64,000 nt of DNA from Rotaria macrura (Eukaryota > Rotifera > Eurotatoria > Philodinida > Philodinidae). How positions within the stretch are numbered: position 1 is the stretch's first letter; each line of letters opens with the position of its first letter. The notes under the pieces are model-generated. The model was given only the letters and a program-made list of their open reading frames with translations, was not told where the DNA came from and did not search any database. The position numbers and the translations under genes are program-made. This document shows, one piece after another, positions 63,896 to 64,000 of this stretch. Location of the stretch: the NCBI GenBank assembly GCA_900239685.1, contig OENT01000001.1:496001-560000 (forward strand), given 5' to 3'.

Positions 63896-64000
63896 TTGTC
63901 AATTTGATCGCAATTAATTTTGCTTTCTATTTTGTTTGTTTTTGTGGACTGTAAAATATTTGAGAATTGAAAGCGTACTTGATATTTTTTAAATAGAGCT

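Noticed and set aside
1..64000. Bacterial features (operons, ribosome binding sites, CRISPR arrays) and RNA genes
   Set aside because: All genes are spliced animal genes. No direct-repeat/spacer arrays were seen, and no tRNA or rRNA stretch was recognised by eye; a covariance-model scan would be needed to exclude small RNAs.

Overview
This window is eukaryotic nuclear DNA from a small invertebrate. It is strongly AT-rich. Genes are cut by many short introns, mostly about 35-80 nt with GT-AG ends, and every recognisable protein is most like an animal protein. Very short introns, single-exon small genes, dense tandem genes and AT-rich spacers with small DNA transposons fit a bdelloid rotifer. 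That placement is inference; the sequence alone does not prove it.

Layout, left to right. The 5' part of an IMP dehydrogenase gene (-) faces a cullin-5 gene (+) across a spacer of about 280 bp. A 5 kb transposon-rich spacer follows. It holds a piggyBac-like TTAA-flanked non-autonomous element with a large internal foldback, a small hairpin, a hAT-type MITE with a clean 8-bp duplication, and a GGATC-rich degenerate repeat. Next are a cytosolic carboxypeptidase 1 (AGTPBP1) gene (-) and a divergent adiponectin receptor gene (+). That gene converges on a small YCII-domain gene (-), which is followed by a CSDE1/UNR cold-shock-domain gene (-) with a 3.1 kb last intron.

The middle holds an orphan single-pass membrane protein (+), a LENG9-like RWD + MJ1316 + 2H-phosphoesterase gene (-) and ribosomal protein L10/uL16 (+), separated by long spacers in which I see no genes. 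From 45.3 to 60.1 kb there is a compact run of five genes, all on the minus strand: acid ceramidase (ASAH1), epsilon-tubulin (TUBE1, with a Ginger-like transposon remnant in its only intron), ABHD18, prohibitin 1 and LARP1. The last 3.9 kb has no gene that I recognise and ends in a degenerate repeat of about 150 bp period.

No pathway links these genes. They are housekeeping or signalling genes: purine synthesis, ubiquitin ligation, tubulin modification and centriole tubulin, translation control, lipid hydrolysis and mitochondrial scaffold. I reconstructed exons by hand from splice consensus, reading phase and known family alignments. All complete models sum to whole codons, but individual boundaries may be off by a base. 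I found no complete, previously undescribed system. The most unusual items are the Ginger remnant, the piggyBac foldback element, the LARP1 internal repeat and GC-AG intron, two 35-nt introns, and a possible antisense coding fragment in the large CUL5 intron.
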